From assembly GCA_903906635.1 (NCBI GenBank), contig CAIVLE010000088.1, forward strand, positions 24,017 through 88,016: a stretch of 64,000 bases of DNA, in the 5' to 3' direction. The position numbers and the translations under genes were made by a program. This DNA comes from an uncultured Burkholderiales bacterium (GTDB lineage: Bacteria; Pseudomonadota; Gammaproteobacteria; Burkholderiales; Burkholderiaceae_C). The notes under the pieces were generated by a model. The model was not told the origin of the DNA. It made no database searches and saw only the letters and a list, made by a program, of their open reading frames with translations. Every line of letters begins with the position of its first letter. The stretch's first letter is position 1. Shown here in pieces: positions 59,125 to 64,000 of this stretch.

Positions 59125-61341
59125 ATGAAACACGCCTCAGACACCTCATCACGCCCAATGATGTTGGACTCGACATTGCAGGACTTACCTGATCAACCCG
59201 ATGCTTTGGCGCGAGCGCGTGCATTTGTCGTGCCATTGTTCATCGGTGCATCGTTGGATACAGGGGAGGATGTATTGGAGCATGCAGATGCTGTTGCATC
59301 CATTCTCAGTCACATCGGTGGCTCCCAAGCAATGCAGGCTGCCTGCTATTTGGTCTACGCCACAGAGTTTCTCAACAAGCCGCAAGAAGTCATTGCCAAA
59401 GCTTTTGGCACCAGTTATGCAGAGCTGGCGATGGAGACGGTGAATTTGATTCGTGTTCAAAGGCAAGCGCGTACTGTTGCATCCGATCGACCTTTTGCGC
59501 AAATGCAAACTGAAAACGTACGAAAAATGCTTCTGGCATTTTCACGTGACTTGCGCGTTGTCTTGTTGCGATTGGCATCCCGCTTACAAACACTTCGCTA
59601 TCACGCGGCCAGCAAAAAATCTTTGCCTGTGGGCTTAGCTCATGAGTCTTTGCATGTATTCGCGCCACTTGCCAATCGGCTTGGTATTTGGCAAATCAAA
59701 TGGGAAATTGAAGATTTATCGCTGAGGTTTCTTGAGCCTGAGACTTACCGCGAAGTCGCTGGGTGGTTGGATGAAAAGCGTATCGAGCGTGAAAAGTACA
59801 TGGTTGAGTTGCAGAACCAACTCGAGCGCGCTTTGAAAGAGCAGGGCATTGAGGCAAATGTTCAAGGTAGACCAAAGCACATCTACAGCATTGTCAAAAA
59901 AATGCGAGGTAAATCTTTGGGTTTTGATCGGGTATTTGATGTGCGCGCTTTGCGAGTCATTGTTGACTCAGTGCCCGATTGCTATGCTGTTTTGAGTTGG
60001 GTTCATACGCACTTCAACCCCATCGTTGAAGAGTTTGATGACTACATTGCGCGACCTAAGTCAAATGGATACCAGTCCTTGCACACGGTTGTTCGAGATG
60101 AAAAATCTCGACCAATCGAAGTCCAAATTAGAACCCGTGCGATGCACGAGCACGCAGAGCAAGGGGTCGCAGCACATTGGGCTTACAAAGAGGCGGGCAC
60201 GAAAGGTTATGCCGGTGTATCAGCCTCTGGGGCTTACGACGCCAAAATAGCCGTGCTTCGTCAGTTGTTGGCATGGGAGCGAGATTTGGTCTCTGCTTCG
60301 CAGCAGTCTACTCAGGCAAACGTGACGACCAAGACAGACGCTTTGAGCGATCGTATTTATGTCTTGACTCCAGAGGCTTCGGTCGTTGACTTGCCACAAG
60401 GTGCGACGCCGATTGACTTTGCGTATGCCCTGCACACCAATTTGGGACACCGCTGCCGTGGTGCTCGGGTGGACGGCGTCATGGTGCCGCTGCATACTGT
60501 TTTGAAAAACGGTCAGACAGTGGAGGTCACCGCAGTCAAAGAGGGCGGCCCCTCACGTGATTGGTTGAACACAGAGCTGGGATTTCTTGCCAGCCCCAGG
60601 GCAAGGGCTAAGGTGCGCGCATGGTTCAATGCGCAAGCGATGCAAGAAACTGCTGCCAAAGGCCGTGAAGCAGTTGAAAAGCTACTTCAGCGGGAAGGTA
60701 AAACAGCCATCAAATTAGACGACCTGGCTTTTCAGTTGGGTTTTAAGTCTGCAGAGGCTTTGTTTGAGGTGGTTGGCAAGGACGAGTTCTCTTTACGCAA
60801 TATTGAAACACTGCTCAAGCCGCCGCAGCCCCCGGTTTCTGTGGATGACCATGTGCTCTTGAAAAAAGCACGACATGCCGAACAAGCTTCCAAAGGCGGC
60901 GTATTGGTTGTCGGCATTGATTCTTTACTGACGCAATTGGCCAAGTGCTGCAAACCTGCTCCTCCTGACGCCATCAGAGGGTTTGTGACGCGTGGCAAGG
61001 GGGTCAGCATTCATCGGGCTGATTGCAGCAACTTTCACCAAATGGCACTTCGTAATGCTGAACGCGTGATTGATGTGGATTGGGGAAAGTCCAAGAAATC
61101 GCAAGAACAGGTCTACCCAGTGGATGTCTACATTGAGGCCTTTGACCGCCAAGGATTGCTGCGCGATATTTCCGAAGTTTTTTCGAAGGAAAAAATGAAC
61201 GTGATCGGTGTGCAGACACAATCCATCAAAGAGTTGGCTTTGATGACTTTCACGGTCGAGGTGAGCGATTCTGGTCGTTTGCAAAAAGTTTTGACTGCTT
61301 TGCGCGAAGTTTCTGGCGTCAAGTCCGCACGACGACGTTGA
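59125..61341 (+). CDS. relA: (p)ppGpp synthetase RelA
   Basis: A 738-residue RelA/SpoT homologue. The HD hydrolase region is degraded: around residue 53 the metal His-Asp signature is missing (YLVYATEFL replaces LLHDVVEDT), so it should not hydrolyse ppGpp. The synthetase carries EFDD at 303-306, the acidic ExDD form typical of RelA rather than SpoT, and PKSNGYQSLHT. TGS (DRIYVLTPEASVVDLPQGAT), zinc-finger-like CCKPAPPD and C-terminal ACT domains follow. A bifunctional SpoT would be needed elsewhere. Confidence 0.95.
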   Translation: MKHASDTSSRPMMLDSTLQDLPDQPDALARARAFVVPLFIGASLDTGEDVLEHADAVASILSHIGGSQAMQAACYLVYATEFLNKPQEVIAKAFGTSYAELAMETVNLIRVQRQARTVASDRPFAQMQTENVRKMLLAFSRDLRVVLLRLASRLQTLRYHAASKKSLPVGLAHESLHVFAPLANRLGIWQIKWEIEDLSLRFLEPETYREVAGWLDEKRIEREKYMVELQNQLERALKEQGIEANVQGRPKHIYSIVKKMRGKSLGFDRVFDVRALRVIVDSVPDCYAVLSWVHTHFNPIVEEFDDYIARPKSNGYQSLHTVVRDEKSRPIEVQIRTRAMHEHAEQGVAAHWAYKEAGTKGYAGVSASGAYDAKIAVLRQLLAWERDLVSASQQSTQANVTTKTDALSDRIYVLTPEASVVDLPQGATPIDFAYALHTNLGHRCRGARVDGVMVPLHTVLKNGQTVEVTAVKEGGPSRDWLNTELGFLASPRARAKVRAWFNAQAMQETAAKGREAVEKLLQREGKTAIKLDDLAFQLGFKSAEALFEVVGKDEFSLRNIETLLKPPQPPVSVDDHVLLKKARHAEQASKGGVLVVGIDSLLTQLAKCCKPAPPDAIRGFVTRGKGVSIHRADCSNFHQMALRNAERVIDVDWGKSKKSQEQVYPVDVYIEAFDRQGLLRDISEVFSKEKMNVIGVQTQSIKELALMTFTVEVSDSGRLQKVLTALREVSGVKSARRR

Positions 61342-61347
61342 GTCTGT

Positions 61348-61353
61348 TACAAT
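61348..61353 (+). promoter_or_regulatory. candidate -10 element of tRNA-Val
   Basis: TACAAT lies 18 bases before the tRNA start, immediately after the relA stop. No good -35 was found, so the tRNA may also be read from relA transcripts. Confidence 0.4.
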
Positions 61354-61370
61354 TTGCGCTTCGGACAATT

Positions 61371-61447
61371 AGGCGCGTAGCTCAGCTGGTTAGAGCACCA
61401 CCTTGACATGGTGGGGGTCGTTGGTTCGAGTCCAATCGCGCCTACCA
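61371..61447 (+). tRNA. tRNA-Val (GAC)
   Basis: A complete 77-base cloverleaf. The acceptor stem AGGCGCG pairs with CGCGCCT; D arm GCTC/GAGC; anticodon stem CCACC/GGTGG with loop TTGACAT, anticodon GAC (Val); T arm GTTGG-TTCGAGT-CCAAT; the CCA end is encoded. Its terminator follows. Confidence 0.97.
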
Positions 61448-61461
61448 ATTGTTCCCCGTCC

Positions 61462-61494
61462 AGCCCGGCACTGTCCAAGCAGTGACGGGCTTTT
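61462..61494 (+). terminator. intrinsic terminator after tRNA-Val
   Basis: AGCCCG-G-CACTG (61462-61473) pairs with CAGTG-A-CGGGCT (61480-61491) with one internal mismatch, followed by a T run, 15 bases after the tRNA. Confidence 0.87.
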
Positions 61495-61515
61495 GTTTAC
61501 AGCGGGAGCTGACTG

Positions 61516-62034
61516 ATGAGCAGCAAGAAACACATGTCCCCTGACGAAGTCGATCGACGCATCATCAAAAAATACCCCAACCGTCGCCTCTACGACACCC
61601 ACTTGTCTAGTTACATCTCCCTGAGCGATATCAAACGCTTGGTCATGGATCACCTGCTTTTTGTGGTGGTGGATGCAAAAACAGGGGACGACCTGACCCG
61701 CAGCATCTTGTTGCAAATCATTTTGGAAGAAGAGAATGATGGGGCGCCTATTTTGACCGAGCGAATGTTGGCCAACATCATTCGTTTCTATGGGCATGCC
61801 ATGCAGGGTTTCATGGGTTCATATTTGGAAAAAAATGTACAAACGTTCATGGATTTCCAAAGCCAGTTGACCAGAACCACCCAAGACCAAGCCCCGTTGA
61901 ACCTGATGCAGGGAATGGTGGGAAGATACGTGGACCAATCGACGCAAGCGTTGACAGAAATGCAAGTTCAAATGCAAGAGCAATTTAAAAAGCAAACTGA
62001 CCAGATGATGGATGTGATGAGGCTGAAACGCTGA
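61516..62034 (+). CDS. phaR: polyhydroxyalkanoate synthesis repressor PhaR
   Basis: A 172-residue regulator. The PHB/PHA accumulation DNA-binding domain is clear: [20 protein letters not shown], followed by the PHB-binding repeats (about 70-130) and a Gln/Met-rich C-terminus. It represses phasin genes and is released by PHB granules. A candidate target site lies before phaP in this window. Its TGA overlaps the rimO ATG by one base. Confidence 0.95.
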   Translation: MSSKKHMSPDEVDRRIIKKYPNRRLYDTHLSSYISLSDIKRLVMDHLLFVVVDAKTGDDLTRSILLQIILEEENDGAPILTERMLANIIRFYGHAMQGFMGSYLEKNVQTFMDFQSQLTRTTQDQAPLNLMQGMVGRYVDQSTQALTEMQVQMQEQFKKQTDQMMDVMRLKR

Positions 62035-63413
62035 TGAGTGATGTGATGACACCCAAAGTGGGGTTTGTTAGCCTGGGCTGTCCCAAGGCCTTGACCGACT
62101 CTGAATTAATTCTGACCCAACTCAGCGCAGAGGGATATCAAACTTCCAAAACCTTTGCCGGTGCGGATTTGGTGATTGTCAACACCTGTGGATTCATTGA
62201 TGATGCCGTCAAGGAGAGTCTTGACACGATTGGCGAGGCTTTGGCCGAGAACGGAAAAGTCATCGTCACAGGTTGTTTGGGCGCAAGAAGCGGTGAGGGG
62301 GGCGCCAATTTAGTCCAACAAATCCATCCCAGGGTTTTGGCCGTCACCGGACCCCATGCGACACAAGAGGTGATGGATGCTGTCCATGCGCACCTACCCA
62401 AGCCCCACGACCCTTTTTTAGACTTGGTGCCACATGCTTTTGGTGAAGCGGGTGTCAAGCTCACGCCAAAGCACTACGCCTATTTGAAAATCAGTGAAGG
62501 TTGCAATCACCGCTGTACGTTTTGCATCATTCCGTCCATGCGAGGCGATTTGGTCAGCCGCCCCATTGGAGACATCCTCAAAGAGGCGCGCGCTTTGTTT
62601 GAGGGCGGTGTTAAGGAGTTATTGGTCATCAGCCAAGACACCTCAGCGTATGGCGTAGATGTGAAATACCGAACCGGTTTTTGGGACGGACAACCGATCA
62701 AAACTCGCACATTGGAGCTCGCGCAAGCTTTGGCCCAGTTGGCACAAGGTTACGGTGCTTGGATCCGACTTCATTATGTTTATCCATATCCCAGTGTGGA
62801 TGACATCATTCCTTTGATGGCCACTGGTCATGTCTTGCCTTATTTGGATGTGCCCTTTCAGCACAGTCATCCCGACGTGCTCAAGCGCATGAAAAGACCT
62901 GCGAGCGGAGAAAAGAATCTCGAACGTATTGCTCGCTGGCGGGAGTTGTGTCCACAGATTGTGATTCGAAGCACTTTCATCGCCGGTTTTCCTGGCGAAA
63001 CCGAATCAGAGTTTGAGCATTTGTTGGCATTTGTGCAAGAAGCACAGATCGATCGCGCAGGTTGTTTTGCCTATAGCCCGGTTGATGGTGCAACGGCCAA
63101 TGAGTTGCCTGGCATGTTGCCTCAATCGGTCCGCGAAGAGCGGCAAGCCCGTTTCATGGCGGTGGCGGAAGAGGTATCCATTCAAAAACTCAAACAACGC
63201 ATTGGTTCCACTCTTCAGGTCTTGGTTGACCAAGCGCCTGGCAACGGTCGCAAGGGGGGGGTAGGGCGCAGTTACGCTGATGCTCCCGAAATAGATGGTG
63301 TGGTGAAGTTGTTGCCGTCTGAAAAAATCAGCAAAGTGCTCAAGGTGGGCGAGTTCACGCGTGCTCGTGTGGTCGCTACAGAAGGCCATGACCTTGTTGC
63401 CTTGCCTATTTAA
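62034..63413 (+). CDS. rimO: ribosomal protein S12 methylthiotransferase
   Basis: A 459-residue radical-SAM enzyme that methylthiolates Asp of S12. The N-terminal UPF0004 domain has Cys in [21 protein letters not shown] and VTGCLGAR for one [4Fe-4S] cluster; the radical-SAM cluster is Cys157, Cys161 and Cys164 (GCNHRCTFC); a TRAM domain closes it. It overlaps the phaR stop by one base (TGATG), so is coupled. Confidence 0.96.
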   Translation: MSDVMTPKVGFVSLGCPKALTDSELILTQLSAEGYQTSKTFAGADLVIVNTCGFIDDAVKESLDTIGEALAENGKVIVTGCLGARSGEGGANLVQQIHPRVLAVTGPHATQEVMDAVHAHLPKPHDPFLDLVPHAFGEAGVKLTPKHYAYLKISEGCNHRCTFCIIPSMRGDLVSRPIGDILKEARALFEGGVKELLVISQDTSAYGVDVKYRTGFWDGQPIKTRTLELAQALAQLAQGYGAWIRLHYVYPYPSVDDIIPLMATGHVLPYLDVPFQHSHPDVLKRMKRPASGEKNLERIARWRELCPQIVIRSTFIAGFPGETESEFEHLLAFVQEAQIDRAGCFAYSPVDGATANELPGMLPQSVREERQARFMAVAEEVSIQKLKQRIGSTLQVLVDQAPGNGRKGGVGRSYADAPEIDGVVKLLPSEKISKVLKVGEFTRARVVATEGHDLVALPI

Positions 63414-63713
63414 GGCCAAAGACACACAAGCCATCTTGAGTACGTGGATTTAACTTTATTGATGACGAGTTTGATCTTAAGACTCGTTGATGCTTGTGCG
63501 TCGAGGTGAGAGACTTTCTTGTTCACCGACCTGCAAGAGATGAACTTGGGTTTGGATAAAACCATATTGTCCAAGACGTCTGTGGGGCAATTTTCAGATT
63601 TTTGGATGAGCTCAAAGGCATGGGGCAGCTGCCTTGCAAGATGATGTGAATATGTCACAACTCCAGACATGTTTTGACGTCATAAGCCCGTATCATGTGG
63701 GCTGGAATTAAGA

Positions 63714-63746
63714 GTAAATTCTTTGAAGGAGACCTTCAGAATTTAC
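63714..63746. repeat. long stem-loop
   Basis: GTAAATTC..TGAAGG pairs with CCTTCAGAATTTAC around AGA, 14 bp with a two-base TT bulge. No T run follows on either strand, so it is not a simple terminator. Confidence 0.6.
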
Positions 63747-63917
63747 GTTGGGCTACACAAGTAATTGGAACTCTTACATGCTCTGAGTTTTGAATTACGT
63801 GCGTAGTTGTCACGTAACAATGTTCAGTTGTTGTGGTTTTGGAGGTGTGGGTTTGTGTGTAATTTGTGCGTGTCAAAAATGTCACTTACGCACATTGGGA
63901 GTAATCCGTTGTGATGT

Positions 63918-63940
63918 GAGCCGTTTGTTTGTAACGGCTC
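63918..63940. repeat. inverted repeat downstream of the partial tRNA
   Basis: GAGCCGTT (63918-63925) and AACGGCTC (63933-63940), 7-base loop, lie about 23 bases past the tRNA 3' end on the minus strand. It could be its terminator although no T tract follows. Confidence 0.45.
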
Positions 63941-63962
63941 CTACATTCAGACTATCCCTCGT

Positions 63963-64000
63963 TGGTGCCCAGGAAGGGACTCGAACCCCCACGAAGTTAC
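63963..64000 (-). tRNA. tRNA 3' part, probably tRNA-Leu (cut by window edge)
   Basis: Read on the minus strand the last 38 bases give a T arm (GGGGG-TTCGAGT-CCCTT), acceptor half CCTGGGC, discriminator A and an encoded CCA. The preceding GTAACTTCGTG looks like a long variable arm, and the acceptor implies a GCCCAGG start, common in tRNA-Leu. The anticodon lies outside the window. Confidence 0.8.

Larger units (their letters stand above)
63414..63962. other. 549-base gene-free region with several inverted repeats
   Basis: No convincing coding region was seen between rimO and the minus-strand tRNA; a minus frame over 63410-63670 has no recognisable features. The sequence is less GC-rich than the genes around it. 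Inverted repeats include ACGAGT/ACTCGT near 63465-63488, AAGGCA/TGCCTT at 63615-63635, AGCCC/GGGCT at 63685-63703, a 14-bp stem at 63714-63746 and GAGCCGTT/AACGGCTC at 63918-63940. It may hold a small RNA or an origin-like or terminator region. Confidence 0.5.

Noticed and set aside
63410-63670. 86-codon minus-strand open frame after rimO
   Set aside because: No ribosome site, domain or membrane feature was seen, and it overlaps the rimO stop; left as part of the gene-free region.

Overview
The window is a dense, insertion-free stretch of a betaproteobacterial chromosome, most likely Burkholderiales/Comamonadaceae. Supporting signs are protocatechuate 4,5-cleavage genes in a pmd/lig arrangement, several Bug-type (TTT) receptors, a monomeric NADP isocitrate dehydrogenase, an RpoD with a long Lys/Ala-rich N-terminus, EarP next to an EF-P carrying Arg32, and PHB genes (phasin, PhaR, 3-hydroxybutyrate dehydrogenase). 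The genus cannot be fixed from sequence reading alone; a freshwater Limnohabitans/Rhodoferax-like organism would fit. No transposase, integrase, CRISPR array or rRNA was seen.

Accessory catabolic half (1-32 kb). A YtcJ-like amidohydrolase (cut by the left edge) diverges from a co-directional set: a two-subunit molybdenum hydroxylase (IorAB-like), two Bug receptors, an aconitase/isopropylmalate-isomerase-type LeuC/LeuD pair and an isocitrate-lyase/PEP-mutase-family lyase. This looks like a catabolic pathway of unknown substrate and is the best candidate here for an undescribed system. A TPR membrane protein and a tripartite EmrAB-OMF efflux operon follow. Next comes a protocatechuate 4,5-cleavage locus (LysR, a ModA-like protein without signal peptide, LigJ, LigK, an ABC-type binding lipoprotein, a Bug receptor, LigI, LigA, LigB, LigC, an aldo-keto reductase). 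A convergent TphA2/TphA3-like Rieske oxygenase plus Bug receptor, isocitrate dehydrogenase, a GST, and a second LigAB pair with its own divergent LysR complete this half. Together these could take an aromatic acid through ring hydroxylation, meta-cleavage, hydration and aldol cleavage to pyruvate and oxaloacetate. No oxygenase reductase, cis-diol dehydrogenase, oxalomesaconate tautomerase or TctAB membrane components lie in the window.

Housekeeping half (32-64 kb). On the minus strand lie an HSD10-type dehydrogenase, dnaG and rpoD, with a strong terminator hairpin against the dnaG start codon. A patatin lipoprotein and a phasin follow, the phasin having a TGCA-type palindrome in its promoter. 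A tightly coupled plus-strand run encodes a deacetylase-family enzyme, thioesterase, nitroreductase, PncB, NhaP-type antiporter, hydroxyacid dehydrogenase, RmuC and an MFS carrier. Then come a LOG protein, EF-P, EarP, UvrC, SerB, Mfd, IspD, IspF, a small HTH regulator with a clear operator, BdhA, RelA, tRNA-Val, PhaR and RimO. The window ends in a 0.55-kb gene-free region with hairpins and a truncated minus-strand tRNA, probably tRNA-Leu.
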